In this document: positions 26,360-36,226 of the stretch, in pieces
Numbering within the stretch: the first letter of the stretch is position 1
Layout of the letters: the number at the start of each line of letters is the position of its first letter
From: Nitratiruptor sp. SB155-2
GTDB lineage: Bacteria > Campylobacterota > Campylobacteria > Campylobacterales > Nitratiruptoraceae
Length of the DNA: 64,000 nt
Direction of reading: 5' to 3'
Assembly (NCBI RefSeq): GCF_000010325.1
Contig: NC_009662.1
Location: 1,012,501-1,076,500 of the forward strand
The notes under the pieces: generated by a model
What the model saw: the letters and a program-made list of their open reading frames with translations, nothing else
Told to the model about the DNA's origin: nothing
The model's database searches: none
Position numbers and translations under genes: made by a program

Positions 26360-28068
26360 CAACTTGCTTGCACCTTTTCCAGTATAGTTTTAAATACGTC
26401 CTCTTTCGGTATTTCAACTTTATCCAATGTCTCTCTTTGAACAATCTGTACTGTTCCCTCTTTGAGGCCTTTTCCCACAATAATACCATAAGGAAAACCT
26501 ATAAGTTCGAAATCTTTTATTTTTGGACCAAAACGCTCGGGCCTATCATCTAAAATAACATCTACCCCGGCATTTTTCAATTGTTCATAGAGTTCTTCAC
26601 CAAAAGCGATCTGCTCCTCATCTTTAATGTTGGAAACGATGATATCCACTTCAAAAGGTGCGATCTGCAAAGGCCATATACATCCTCTTTCATCGTGATT
26701 CTGTTCTATTGACGCTGCAACGAGCCTACTGACACCTATACCATACGTTCCCATGACAAAAGGTTTCGCTTTTCCGTCTTTATCCAAAAAGGTGGCATTC
26801 ATAGCAGCGCTATATCTCGTTCCCAATTGGAAAATATGACCAACCTCAATTCCTTTTGTCAGTTTCATCACCGCACCACATTTTGGACAAAGATCACCTT
26901 CTTTCACTTGAGCGATATCCACAAAAAGAGCATCATCGAATTGACTCAGATCTGCTCCTATAAGATGATAATCTTTTTTATTCCCTCCACAGATAAGACC
27001 TTTGGCACCTTTGAGATCTTCATCTAAAACTATTTTACATTTTTGCTCATATGGAGCGATAAAACCTGGAACGATACCCGATTTTTCCAATTCTTCTTCA
27101 CTGACATCAACCATTTCATTTGCACCAATGGCATTGGAAGCTTTTACCTCTTGCAGCTCATCGCTGCCTCGCAAGAAAAATAGGACTATCTCTTCACCCT
27201 CGTCATAGAGCGCTTTTTTCGCGACGGCTTTGACAAAATAGTATGGATGGACCTTGAAAAAGTCACTCAACTCATCGATAGAAGATAAGTTTGGAGTATA
27301 AAAAGGTTCAAAATTGCTAAATTCGGGAGCCTCTGCAGGAGCTTTGGTTTTTTTTCTTTTTGCAGCTTCCACGTTTGCAGCATATTCACATTCTGTACAT
27401 ATCGCAATCGTATCTTCTCCGCTCTCGGCCAAAACCATGAACTCTTTGCTCGCATTCCCACCAATGGCACCAACATCTGCTTCCACGGCTCGAAAACGAA
27501 GACCTAATCTTCCAAAGATGTTACGGTATGTTTTTTCCATTAGATCGTATTCTCGCCTCATATCCTCCTCATCAGCATGAAAGGAGTACCCATCTTTCAT
27601 TAAAAACTCCCGGCCTCTCAGAAGCCCAAATCTCGGCCTCGCCTCATCTCTAAATTTCCAATTTATTTGATACAGATTGAGAGGAAGTTGTTTATAACTC
27701 GTCACCCTATTTCGAACGAGATCTACCATCATCTCTTCATGTGTGGGTCCAAGAACAAAACAGTTCTCTTTTCTATCTTTAAATCGTAGCAACTCTTTAC
27801 CATATTTGCCAAGTCTTCCACTCTCTTCCCACAACTCACAAGGCGTCACAAACCCCAAAGAAACCTCTTGGCACCCTGCTTTGTCCAGTTCCTCTTTTAC
27901 GATAGCTCGTATCTTGTCCAAAACCTTTTTTCCAATAGGCAAAAAATTGTAAATTCCACTTGCAACCTGTGTGATAAAACCACCTCTGACAAGATAGATA
28001 TGGCTTGGAAGTACCGCGTCTTTCGGATTCTCTTTCATTGTTGGAATAAAGGTTTTGCTAAAACGCAC
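26359..28068 (-). CDS. proS: Prolyl-tRNA synthetase
   Basis: This class II synthetase charges tRNA-Pro. The 569-residue protein is of bacterial type with the editing (INS) domain. It starts [23 protein letters not shown] and has motif 2 around [28 protein letters not shown]. The YbaK-like editing insert lies at about residues 225-380. Motif 3 reads [13 protein letters not shown], followed by an anticodon-binding C-terminal domain. One base separates it from the hemA stop, and it overlaps fxsA, so the genes are almost certainly co-transcribed. Confidence 0.98.
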   Translation of the reverse strand: MRFSKTFIPTMKENPKDAVLPSHIYLVRGGFITQVASGIYNFLPIGKKVLDKIRAIVKEELDKAGCQEVSLGFVTPCELWEESGRLGKYGKELLRFKDRKENCFVLGPTHEEMMVDLVRNRVTSYKQLPLNLYQINWKFRDEARPRFGLLRGREFLMKDGYSFHADEEDMRREYDLMEKTYRNIFGRLGLRFRAVEADVGAIGGNASKEFMVLAESGEDTIAICTECEYAANVEAAKRKKTKAPAEAPEFSNFEPFYTPNLSSIDELSDFFKVHPYYFVKAVAKKALYDEGEEIVLFFLRGSDELQEVKASNAIGANEMVDVSEEELEKSGIVPGFIAPYEQKCKIVLDEDLKGAKGLICGGNKKDYHLIGADLSQFDDALFVDIAQVKEGDLCPKCGAVMKLTKGIEVGHIFQLGTRYSAAMNATFLDKDGKAKPFVMGTYGIGVSRLVAASIEQNHDERGCIWPLQIAPFEVDIIVSNIKDEEQIAFGEELYEQLKNAGVDVILDDRPERFGPKIKDFELIGFPYGIIVGKGLKEGTVQIVQRETLDKVEIPKEDVFKTILEKVQAS

Positions 28069-28069
28069 A

Positions 28070-29368
28070 TCAGCTCCTTAAATTCATATAATATTCGCAC
28101 TTATAACGGTTCAAGCCGACCTCTTCTTCTATTTCGAAAAAGAATTTGATCGCTTCTACGATAGTATCGGCTCTTGGCTCATCTGCAATCGCTTTTAATT
28201 GCTTGGTAGGATCGTGTAAAAATCTGTTAAATGCATTGTGCAACAGCTTCTCTATGCTTTTTTCATACTCTTTTGGAATATAGCCTTTTTTTATCGCTTT
28301 TTGTAGTTCAGCCAATGCGGAATCTTTCGCTCTTTTGCGAATCTCTTTGATAATAGGGTCGATTTCAAGAGTTTGAAGCCATTTGAAAAACTCATTGACA
28401 TGATGTCCTACAATTTTATAGGCGTTTCGTGCCTGTTCTTCCCTGAAAGCCATATTTTTATTGACAATCTCTTTAAGATCATCTACGGCAAAATAGTGAA
28501 TCCGTGCCACATAGATCTCTTCGATATCTCTAGGTACCGCCATGTCGAACCAGTATCGGTCAAAACTCTGTTCTTTGACCATATCTTTTGTAATGACGGG
28601 ATTTTTCGAAGATGTCGCACTAAATAAAAGGCGATAACTGTTGATCAATTTTTGAAGGTTGGAAACATGTTCCACGCGAATATCTGGATCGATCTCTTGG
28701 GCCACCGTCTTCGTCTTTTCAAGATCGCGTCCCACCAGAATCACATTACAGCCATGGGAAATGAGATGCTTTGCAGCAAGTCTGCCCATCTCTCCGGCTC
28801 CTACGACAAGAGCACTCATTCCCCCAAGGTTGCCAAGCTTCTCTTTTGCCATACTTACCGCGGCACTGGCAACAGAGACAGGACTTCTTGTTATATCGGT
28901 ACTGGAACGGACCTCCTTGGAACATTTGAATGCATAATGCATGACTCGACCAAGTTTCTGTCCGCACCAACCTTTTTCGTATGCTTCCTTATATGCATCC
29001 TTGATCTGACCGGTTATTTGTGTCTCTCCGACAACGAGACTGTCCAATCCGCTGGCTACGCTAAAAACATGATGAATAGCACCATTGTCCTCGTAGATAT
29101 CTGCTCTGCCCTCGAGCTCTTCGTAGTTGATTCCAGAAACCTCGGAAAGCTTTTTCAAAACAGCTTCAGTTGCACTGAACGGATCCTTGACGCTCAGAAT
29201 GATCTCTATTCTGTTGCAGGTAGAAAGGATAATAGCCTCATTGATGACGGGATTTTGTAAAAGAGTAGTTGCAACATCTTCTCTTTTGTTGTCATCAGAA
29301 AGAGCAAGTTTCTCCCTCGTAACAATATCCGTATTTTTATGTGAGAAGCTAACGACAAGATACTGCAT
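28070..29368 (-). CDS. hemA: Glutamyl-tRNA reductase
   Basis: HemA reduces glutamyl-tRNA to glutamate-1-semialdehyde, the first committed step of C5-pathway haem synthesis. From the ATG at 29368 the protein is 432 residues. It has the catalytic Cys51 in [26 protein letters not shown], the NADPH-binding VVGAGEMG, and a C-terminal dimerisation helix region. A TTG one codon earlier is possible, but the ATG overlaps the polyprenyl synthase stop (ATGA). With hemC four genes downstream it provides part of the tetrapyrrole pathway. Confidence 0.97.
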   Translation of the reverse strand: MQYLVVSFSHKNTDIVTREKLALSDDNKREDVATTLLQNPVINEAIILSTCNRIEIILSVKDPFSATEAVLKKLSEVSGINYEELEGRADIYEDNGAIHHVFSVASGLDSLVVGETQITGQIKDAYKEAYEKGWCGQKLGRVMHYAFKCSKEVRSSTDITRSPVSVASAAVSMAKEKLGNLGGMSALVVGAGEMGRLAAKHLISHGCNVILVGRDLEKTKTVAQEIDPDIRVEHVSNLQKLINSYRLLFSATSSKNPVITKDMVKEQSFDRYWFDMAVPRDIEEIYVARIHYFAVDDLKEIVNKNMAFREEQARNAYKIVGHHVNEFFKWLQTLEIDPIIKEIRKRAKDSALAELQKAIKKGYIPKEYEKSIEKLLHNAFNRFLHDPTKQLKAIADEPRADTIVEAIKFFFEIEEEVGLNRYKCEYYMNLRS

Positions 29369-30258
29369 CAATAGGTCCTCTCGATGAGGGCTTCCATAAT
29401 TGCTTGGAGTTTTACCTCCTCTTTTGGAATGACTTGCATCGCCTCATGTCCAAGTTTTCTTGCAAACTCTTTACTTCTTTGTATCGCACCAGTAGTTTCA
29501 AAGCGATCCAGCAGCCACTCTTTCTCTTCAGGCTCTAACCTTTTTTTGTACAGACTCTCTAACTTCGCCTTTTCCAAATCTTCAAGCGATTCATAGAGAT
29601 AAATATAAGGTAGAGTGGTTTTACCTTCATAAAAATCATTGAGTACCGGTTTGCCAAGTGTCTCTTCGTCGGATATGATATCGAGGATATCATCGACTAT
29701 CTGAAAAGCAAGGCCAAGTTTTTTCCCATATTCTCCATAGCTTTTCAAATCTTTGCCGCTAAGATATGCTGCACTTATTGCACTTGCTTCGATTAATGAT
29801 GCTGTTTTTTTATAGATCATATCCATATATGCTTCAATATCTGGCTGAAAACTCTTGGAAAGCTCCACATCTTTCAGCTCTCCAAGGCTAAGCAACGCTA
29901 CGGCTTGAGAAATTGTTTGGGCCAGGGTTTTAGGTAAAGAAGAGAGCTCATAAAAAGCTTTTGCATAGAGGATATCACCTATCATGATCGCTGGCTTGTT
30001 ACCAAGCACTGCATTCACAGAAGGATTGCCACGCCTGGTATCTGCATCATCTATCACATCATCATGCAATAAACTCGCCATATGGATAAGCTCTATGATA
30101 GCACTCGTATGAATCGCCTCTGGAACGGGTGCAATGTTGAGTATTAGCTTGCTACGAAGCATCTTTCCCATGGGTATGGAGCGGTAAATCTCCAAAACCC
30201 TTTTATCTTGCAGATCCTCAACGATCTGCTCCATTCGCATTTTAACCTGATCTAACAA
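29368..30258 (-). CDS. Polyprenyl diphosphate synthase (octaprenyl/IspB type)
   Basis: It extends prenyl diphosphates, most likely for the menaquinone side chain, which Campylobacterota use for respiration. The 296-residue protein has the first Asp-rich motif DDVID at residues 66-70, followed by RRG, and the second motif in FQIVDDILDIISD, plus a conserved GKTTLPYIYL. The chain length cannot be read reliably. The likely start is TTG at 30258, because AAAGGG is placed well for it; ATGs at 30240 and 30234 are alternatives. It lies ten bases after a DUF2018 gene. Confidence 0.9.
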   Translation of the reverse strand: MLDQVKMRMEQIVEDLQDKRVLEIYRSIPMGKMLRSKLILNIAPVPEAIHTSAIIELIHMASLLHDDVIDDADTRRGNPSVNAVLGNKPAIMIGDILYAKAFYELSSLPKTLAQTISQAVALLSLGELKDVELSKSFQPDIEAYMDMIYKKTASLIEASAISAAYLSGKDLKSYGEYGKKLGLAFQIVDDILDIISDEETLGKPVLNDFYEGKTTLPYIYLYESLEDLEKAKLESLYKKRLEPEEKEWLLDRFETTGAIQRSKEFARKLGHEAMQVIPKEEVKLQAIMEALIERTY

Positions 30259-30267
30259 TGAAGCCCT

Positions 30268-30546
30268 TTATTCGGATTGACTTAAAATTTTTCCCATATA
30301 TTCAATATAGAGTGAATTGACTTTGTTCTCTAAATCCTTCTTTTTTGAATCGTCGAAAAGGATGTTTCGAACCTCTTTTTCCACATCCATACCACACTTT
30401 TGTTCTACGATCAATTCCAATGCAGCCATCCACTCCATAATCTCTTCAAGCTCTTTTTCTACTACATTTCTGTTTGCATGAAAAACAATGTCAAGAAAAC
30501 GGCTTTTAGGAGATCCGCCCAATACCTCATCATCCTCAAAATACAT
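30268..30546 (-). CDS. DUF2018-like conserved small protein
   Basis: This 92-residue protein starts MYFEDDEVLGGSPKSRFLDIVFHAN and is predicted mostly helical, with VVEKELEEIMEWMAALELIVEQK. It resembles the DUF2018 family, a small soluble protein found almost only in Campylobacterota and of unknown function. A strong AAGGAGGGG site precedes the ATG. It sits between the RND transporter and the polyprenyl synthase gene, a context that does not point to a role. Confidence 0.7.
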   Translation of the reverse strand: MYFEDDEVLGGSPKSRFLDIVFHANRNVVEKELEEIMEWMAALELIVEQKCGMDVEKEVRNILFDDSKKKDLENKVNSLYIEYMGKILSQSE

Positions 30547-30576
30547 AATCCCCTCCTTGAAATAAGCATAAGTATA

Positions 30577-33500
30577 TCAAACTTTTCGTTGAACTTTCTT
30601 TACAACAGAATATAAAAGCGGAACCAAAAGGAGATTGATACATGTCGCCCACCCTATGCCAAAACCAAGCGTTATCGCCATCGGCTGTAAAATGAGACTT
30701 TGTCCGCTTGCAAAAAACATTAAAGTAGAAAGTCCCAAAATGGTAGTAATTGATGTAAGCATAATGGGGCGAAGTCTCAGTTTTGCTCTTTGTATGACGC
30801 ACTCTATATCATTGCAGCTCCGTATGAAATCGAGCATAATAAGACCATCATTGACGACGACCCCGGCAAGTCCCACAAGACCAAGCATTCCAGGCATCGT
30901 AAGATTGATGCCCATTATCTTATTTCCTACCAGCACTCCAAATAAAGAGAGCGGTATGACACTCAACACGATCAAAGAATACACAAAACTGTTAAACATC
31001 CAGACCAAAGCTCCAAAGATAAGAAAAACAGCGATAACAAAAGCTCTTGTTATTTCTCTAATGAGTTTTTTATTCTCTTTTTGTTCTCCTTTTATTTTTA
31101 CCTTCACGCCGAGCTTCTCTATCTTTCTCAATAGTGGATCGAGTTTATCGTAAACTTCTGCTGTCGTGATCACTTTTTTATTGAGTGAAGCATAGACCGT
31201 TCGTATTTTTTTACCGTTTTCTTTGATAATGTTGTAAAAATGGCGCTGTGTCCAAAAAGAAGCAATATCTTTTAAAAGAACTTTTTGACCGTTCGGGGTT
31301 TGAATGACTAGATTTTTAAAGGATTCCACACTGTCTTTGGCAATGGATTTGAGTTTTACATAAATCAATTTACTGTTTTTGAACATTTTCGCAATTTCAG
31401 CATCTAGATAGAGCGATTTGAGATAGGATGCTAGATATCCTTCTGTTATACCAAGGCGCTCTGCAAAATCGTTCAAGATCAGTTTTAGCTCTTTCTCACC
31501 CTCTTTCGCATCATCAGTGATGTTGTAAACTCCTTTGATGCCTTTGAGGCCATTTTCTAGCATATGGATCGCTTTGAGTACCTGTTTCGGATCTTCATAC
31601 TCTAGACTCACTTCAATGTCGCTTTTGACAATGCCGGCTTGAGGAACGATAACATTGATCTCTTCAAATGGCGGATGTCGGAATGTTTCAACGATGCGTT
31701 TGATATCTTCTGCAATTGCCCTCGCACTTCTATCTCTTACCATATCGCTACTATCATACTCGATAGAAAAAAGAGGAGTAATATATCTATCCACAAAGTT
31801 TTGAGGCTTTAGTTCATGCAAATTGACAAATATATGAAATAGATTGCTCCCTGTTTGAGCATTGTTTTTCGCATCCAACTTCATTCCAAAAATTGCAGTC
31901 ACAGAAGAGACTTCATCTTTTTTAACCGAATGTAAAATAGCTTGTTCCAATTTTGAAACAATCTTTTGGGTATCTTCCACATCGGAATTGACATTGACCG
32001 ACCCACTGATGTAAATCTGCGTCGTATCAAATGCGGGAAAAAGCTGAAATTTTGTCTCCTTGAGCAAGATAAATGTCCCAAAAAGAATAGAACCAACTAA
32101 AAGAAGCGTTGAAACTCTCTTTCTTTCCAATAAAAACCGCAAAACATTTTCGTACAAATCACCTAAAAATTGCCATAGCCTTGATGGCTTCTTTTTCTTC
32201 CCGACTTTTAAAATCTCTTTTGCGTGTAAAGGTAAAAAATAGAAGGCTTCAAAAAGTGAGCTTAACAGGAGTATGGAAATAATAACAGGAAGAATTCGTA
32301 TAAAGATTCCCATCTCTCCACTGATAATAAGGAGCGGTAAAAAGGCAAAAATGGTTGTAGCCGTAGCCGTCAAAACAGCGGGGAACATCTCCAGTGAGCC
32401 TTGAATGGCCGCTGTTTTGGCATCCTCTCCCATCTCTAGATGGCGATAGATATTTTCCGCCACGACAATCGCTTCATCGACTAGCATTCCCAATGCAATG
32501 AGAGCGCCAAATAAAGAGAGCATATTGAGACTATATCCAAGCATCTCCAATGAGATAAGTCCGATCATAAAACTAACGGGAATCCCCATACCCACAACAA
32601 GTGCTATGCGCCAATCCACTGTCAACAAAAGTGCCGTAAATACCAAAATAAGACCAAAAATGAGATTGGATGTAACGGTATTGAGTCTATTCCGAATCCA
32701 GATAGATGTATCTGTATAGATCTTAAACTCAAAACCGGGATAACGATTTTTATATGTAAGTAAAAGTTTTTTTATCTTTTTGACAAGCTCAATCGCGTTG
32801 CCGTTTTTTGTTTTGGTGACATTGATAGAAACATTTGGTTTACCATTGAAATGGGAAAGTGTTACCGGCTCACTCAGTGTAAAAGAGACATTTGCGATAT
32901 CGCCCAGTCGAACCCTCTTTTTGCCTATAACCAAAATAGTATTTTCAAGTGCTCGCTTCTCTTTTTTTCCGTTCTGCGTCGTTAAAAAGAAGTGGTTGCC
33001 TCTTTGTTTGATGCTGCCAATTGGGAATATGGTTGACAATTGTGCGACTAGATCACTCACTTGGAGAAGGCCGAGTCCCAAGGCATTGATTTTTTGGGGA
33101 TCGATTGCGATCTGTAACTCATCCTCTCTCCAACCTCTGATATCCACCTCACTTAAGTTTTTCAAAGATGTGAGATCGCTTTTGAGTCTATCCGCCACAT
33201 CGAGCAGTTTGTGTTCATTTGCATCAGTAGCGATAGCTATGAGAACCAAAGGGAAGCTTTTTGTGAGTATCGTAGCAATTGGCTCGTCCATATCGGGTGG
33301 CAAATCTTTCCGTATCTTGGCGATTTTATCCTTCACATCGTTTAGCACCAAAAGATTATTTGCACCCTCTTTGATATCGGAAACGATTGTAAAGCTTCCA
33401 TTTTTAATAATCGCATCGATATCATAAAGATTTTGCACATTTTTGAGCTCATCTTCAAGATTTTTTACTACCATCTTGTCCAGTGTCTGGGCACTAGCCC

Positions 33501-33660
33501 CCGCATATCCACCACTAATAAGTATCTTATCAAGAGTTGCTGGTGGAAAAATCTCTTTCGGGACGCTTTTGTAGGCAAAAATGGAAAGAATAAAAATGAA
33601 CAGCAAAAAAAGATGGTTGAGCGTAGCCTTCTCTATGGCAAATTCAAGAAACTTTTTCAT
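30577..33660 (-). CDS. RND superfamily efflux transporter, AcrB-like
   Basis: This inner-membrane proton-driven exporter has 1027 residues, the usual RND length. It has two six-helix halves each with a large periplasmic loop. The N-terminus is MKKFLEFAIEKATLNHLFLLFIFIL, TM4 carries GMLVDEAIVVAENIYRH, and the second half carries VVVNDGLIMLDFI. In AcrB the TM4 motif has two adjacent Asp residues for proton relay; here they are Asp395-Glu396. No adaptor (MFP) or outer-membrane channel gene is adjacent, so it must pair with distant partners or act as a single component. It is followed by DUF2018 and preceded by the ftsL-like gene. The substrate is unknown. Confidence 0.9.
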   Translation of the reverse strand: MKKFLEFAIEKATLNHLFLLFIFILSIFAYKSVPKEIFPPATLDKILISGGYAGASAQTLDKMVVKNLEDELKNVQNLYDIDAIIKNGSFTIVSDIKEGANNLLVLNDVKDKIAKIRKDLPPDMDEPIATILTKSFPLVLIAIATDANEHKLLDVADRLKSDLTSLKNLSEVDIRGWREDELQIAIDPQKINALGLGLLQVSDLVAQLSTIFPIGSIKQRGNHFFLTTQNGKKEKRALENTILVIGKKRVRLGDIANVSFTLSEPVTLSHFNGKPNVSINVTKTKNGNAIELVKKIKKLLLTYKNRYPGFEFKIYTDTSIWIRNRLNTVTSNLIFGLILVFTALLLTVDWRIALVVGMGIPVSFMIGLISLEMLGYSLNMLSLFGALIALGMLVDEAIVVAENIYRHLEMGEDAKTAAIQGSLEMFPAVLTATATTIFAFLPLLIISGEMGIFIRILPVIISILLLSSLFEAFYFLPLHAKEILKVGKKKKPSRLWQFLGDLYENVLRFLLERKRVSTLLLVGSILFGTFILLKETKFQLFPAFDTTQIYISGSVNVNSDVEDTQKIVSKLEQAILHSVKKDEVSSVTAIFGMKLDAKNNAQTGSNLFHIFVNLHELKPQNFVDRYITPLFSIEYDSSDMVRDRSARAIAEDIKRIVETFRHPPFEEINVIVPQAGIVKSDIEVSLEYEDPKQVLKAIHMLENGLKGIKGVYNITDDAKEGEKELKLILNDFAERLGITEGYLASYLKSLYLDAEIAKMFKNSKLIYVKLKSIAKDSVESFKNLVIQTPNGQKVLLKDIASFWTQRHFYNIIKENGKKIRTVYASLNKKVITTAEVYDKLDPLLRKIEKLGVKVKIKGEQKENKKLIREITRAFVIAVFLIFGALVWMFNSFVYSLIVLSVIPLSLFGVLVGNKIMGINLTMPGMLGLVGLAGVVVNDGLIMLDFIRSCNDIECVIQRAKLRLRPIMLTSITTILGLSTLMFFASGQSLILQPMAITLGFGIGWATCINLLLVPLLYSVVKKVQRKV

Positions 33661-33667
33661 TGCTGCC

Positions 33668-33952
33668 TCAGAAAATGGAGTCTAAAACCTGATTTTTAAA
33701 GCGGATCTGTTCCAATTTTTGTTGCAATAGTCTATGCTCCTCTTTCAAAATTTCGTAATCGTCTAAAAGCTTATTGATTTTTCTACTTTTATAATAGATC
33801 TGATTGCTAATGTAGATTTTTGGGAAAATGAGTGCAAAAATGATGGCGATAACCAGAAAAGTCAGAATGAGATCTTTTAGATCGAGTAGACTCTGCTCAT
33901 ATTCGGCCTCTTCAAAAGATTTTAAAAGTTCCTTTTTCTCTTCACTCTTCAT
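33668..33952 (-). CDS. ftsL: FtsL-like divisome protein
   Basis: This 94-residue protein has a cytoplasmic N-terminus, one membrane helix at about residues 26-46 (LILTFLVIAIIFALIFPKIYI), and a periplasmic leucine-zipper-like coiled coil (INKLLDDYEILKEEHRLLQQKLEQIRF). That architecture, together with placement directly after rsmH, is how FtsL is recognised across bacteria even when sequence diverges. FtsL bridges the FtsQB and FtsWI parts of the divisome. The sequence has no enzymatic motif, so the identification is from shape and neighbourhood. Confidence 0.7.
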   Translation of the reverse strand: MKSEEKKELLKSFEEAEYEQSLLDLKDLILTFLVIAIIFALIFPKIYISNQIYYKSRKINKLLDDYEILKEEHRLLQQKLEQIRFKNQVLDSIF

Positions 33953-33953
33953 C

Positions 33954-34862
33954 TCACTCCTTGAATTGGAAGACTCTCAGTTTGGCACTTCTTGCTCGTG
34001 GATTCTCTTCAAGCTCATCAATGGATGCCACTATCGGCTTTTTCGTCACGATATTTCCTAATGCATGGTTTGCCCCACAGGTACATCGCATCGCTTCAGG
34101 TGGGCAAATGCAGCTTTTCGCCCACTCTTTGAAATGCTGTTTGACGATTCTGTCTTCTAAAGAGTGGAAAGTGATGATAGCCACTTTTGCTCCTTTTGGC
34201 TTGTGGCGTTCCAAAGCGTCTAAAAGACCTTTCAACTGATCAAGTTCCTTGTTCACCTCTATTCGGATTGCCTGAAAAAGTGTCGTTGCAGGATGAACCC
34301 TTTTATTTTTTGGCAGAATCTTTTGAGCAATCTCGGCAAGCTGCGTTGCACTCTGTATCGGTCTATTATGAATGATAGCTTTTGCAAGTTTACCAGAGTG
34401 TCGAATCTCTCCATACTCTTTGAATATACGTTTCAACTCCTCTTCGTCATAGGTGTTGACCACATGGTAGGCGCTTAACTCGGCATTTTGGTCCATTCGC
34501 ATATCAAGATTTTCACTATGAATAGAAAAACCACGATCTTTTTTATCCAGTTGCAAAGAGGAAACGCCTATATCAGCCAAAACTCCTTGCACATCATGTG
34601 TTTGTAATATATCTTCAATTACATCAGCAAATCTGCCTTGAATAATCTGGACTCTGTCACCGTAGGATGCGAGTCTTTGTTTCGAAAAGGCGATCGCTTC
34701 GCTATCTTGATCTATCCCTACTATCTTAATATCTGGATTGCTTTTCAATAACGCTTCACTGTGTCCGCCATACCCGAGGGTAGCATCGACTATAGTCCCT
34801 TTCCTATCTTTAAAACTCTCCAAAACTTCATTCAATAAAACAGGTTTATGAGGTGCGTTCAC
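33954..34862 (-). CDS. rsmH: 16S rRNA (cytosine-1402-N4)-methyltransferase RsmH
   Basis: RsmH (MraW) methylates C1402 in the decoding centre of 16S rRNA. The 302-residue protein starts HKPVLLNEVLES and has the SAM site DATLGYGGHSEALL, ADIGVSSLQLDKKDRGFSI, FQAIRIEVNKELDQL, and IITFHSLEDRIVKQHF. All are family signatures. The start codon is GTG at 34862, preceded by AAAGGAGCTTT within the end of bioA; the two genes overlap by 17 bases. It is followed by ftsL as in the classical dcw cluster, but the rest of that cluster is absent here. Confidence 0.97.
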   Translation of the reverse strand: MNAPHKPVLLNEVLESFKDRKGTIVDATLGYGGHSEALLKSNPDIKIVGIDQDSEAIAFSKQRLASYGDRVQIIQGRFADVIEDILQTHDVQGVLADIGVSSLQLDKKDRGFSIHSENLDMRMDQNAELSAYHVVNTYDEEELKRIFKEYGEIRHSGKLAKAIIHNRPIQSATQLAEIAQKILPKNKRVHPATTLFQAIRIEVNKELDQLKGLLDALERHKPKGAKVAIITFHSLEDRIVKQHFKEWAKSCICPPEAMRCTCGANHALGNIVTKKPIVASIDELEENPRARSAKLRVFQFKE

Positions 34863-36156
34863 AAAGCTCCTTTATCGTCTCATACACACCACCAATCATA
34901 GTGTCTATCTCTTCGAAATCAATAATATATGGGGGCATGAAGTATACCACACTCCCTAGAGGTCTAATAAAGATCCCTTTTTTCAAACACTTTTGATTTA
35001 TTTGTAGTCCAATGCGCTCTTTTGCGTCGAATCCTTGCAGCTCCACCGCTGCGATCATTCCTGTTTGACGCACCTCTTTGACACAGGGGAGTTCACGAAA
35101 AAGTTGCAGTTTACGCTGGATGTAATCGATTTTCACTCGATTTTTTTCAATTACATCTTCTTGTTCGAAAATATCGAGTGTTGCATTTGCAGCTGCACAA
35201 GCTAAAGCGTTTCCAGTATAGCTGTGCGAATGCAAGAAGGCTTTGAACTCATTGTAGTCACAATAAAAAGCGTTGTAAACCTCATCAGTCGTTAGGACAA
35301 CCGAAAGTGGAAGATAGCCCCCTGTTAGCCCTTTTGATAGACACATAAAATCTGGAGAGATTCCGGCTTGCTCACAGGCAAACATCGTACCACTCCTACC
35401 AAATCCTACGGCAATTTCGTCTGTAATGAAATGAACATCATACGCTTCACAAAGCTTTTTCGCCTCCGTGAGATACTCAGGTGCATACATATGCATATAT
35501 CCTGCACATTGTACAAGGGGTTCTACAATAAAAGCGGAAATCTTGCCCTTATTTGTTTCAAAAACCCTCTGCAAATCTTCTATCGCCTCTTGTGTCGCTT
35601 CAGGACTTCGATCTTTTGGAACCTTAGCTTGCAAAGTTTGGATCATAATCTCTTCATAAGTCTCTTTGTAGAGTTCCACATCTCCAACGGCCAAAGCCCC
35701 CAGTGTTTCGCCATGATAACTGTTTGTCAAGGAGACGAAATAGGGTCTTGTTTCTCCCCGATTTTTAAAATAGTGAAAACTCATCTTCAAAGCTACTTCG
35801 ATGGCGCTGCTGCCGTTATCGGCATAGAAACATCTGTTGAGCCCGTTTGGGGTTAGCCGCACAAGACGTTCACTCAGTCGCACTATCTGTTCATGGGTGA
35901 ATCCTGCAAATATCACATGTTCCAATACCGAAAGCTGTTCTTGAATCTTTTCATTGATGTATGGATTTCGATGTCCAAAGAGATTGACCCACCAGCTGCT
36001 TATACTATCAATGTACCGATTGCCATCGAAATCGTACAGATAGATTCCCTCTGCTTTCTTGATAGGAATAAGTGGGATCGATTCATGATCTTTCATCTGG
36101 GTACAAGGATGCCAGATATGTTTTAAATCGCGTTCCATTATCTGGGCATTTGTCAT
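34846..36156 (-). CDS. bioA: Adenosylmethionine-8-amino-7-oxononanoate aminotransferase
   Basis: BioA makes 7,8-diaminopelargonic acid in biotin synthesis using S-adenosylmethionine as amino donor and PLP as cofactor. The 436-residue protein is a class III aminotransferase with HIWHPCTQMKDHE, a BioA signature, at its N-terminus. It has SSWWVNLFGHRNP, NSYHGETLGALAVGD, Asp246 in FITDEIAVGFGRSG, and the PLP lysine K275 in CLSKGLTGGYLPLS. No other bio genes are adjacent. It is the first gene of the long minus-strand run and is divergent from the PpiD-like gene. Confidence 0.95.
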   Translation of the reverse strand: MTNAQIMERDLKHIWHPCTQMKDHESIPLIPIKKAEGIYLYDFDGNRYIDSISSWWVNLFGHRNPYINEKIQEQLSVLEHVIFAGFTHEQIVRLSERLVRLTPNGLNRCFYADNGSSAIEVALKMSFHYFKNRGETRPYFVSLTNSYHGETLGALAVGDVELYKETYEEIMIQTLQAKVPKDRSPEATQEAIEDLQRVFETNKGKISAFIVEPLVQCAGYMHMYAPEYLTEAKKLCEAYDVHFITDEIAVGFGRSGTMFACEQAGISPDFMCLSKGLTGGYLPLSVVLTTDEVYNAFYCDYNEFKAFLHSHSYTGNALACAAANATLDIFEQEDVIEKNRVKIDYIQRKLQLFRELPCVKEVRQTGMIAAVELQGFDAKERIGLQINQKCLKKGIFIRPLGSVVYFMPPYIIDFEEIDTMIGGVYETIKELCERTS

Positions 36157-36206
36157 GCTTTACCTTTATTGTCTATTAATATCTTTTTCAATACAATAAG
36201 CCCAAT

Positions 36207-36212
36207 TATTAT
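36207..36212 (+). promoter_or_regulatory. Possible -10 element upstream of the PpiD-like/ftsA/ftsZ genes
   Basis: TATTAT lies 15 bases before the ATG at 36227 in the 70-base divergent gap shared with bioA. An AAAGGT ribosome site follows it. The short distance leaves only a brief leader. Sequence resemblance only. Confidence 0.3.
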
Positions 36213-36226
36213 ACAAAGGTTGGCTT

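Noticed and set aside
28652-29260. Open frame of 202 codons on the plus strand
   Set aside because: It lies entirely antisense to hemA, whose protein is unmistakable, and its own translation has no domain-like pattern or ribosome site.
32780-33427. Open frame of 215 codons on the plus strand
   Set aside because: It is antisense to conserved parts of the RND transporter and reads as low-complexity Ser/Leu-rich sequence, typical of a shadow frame.
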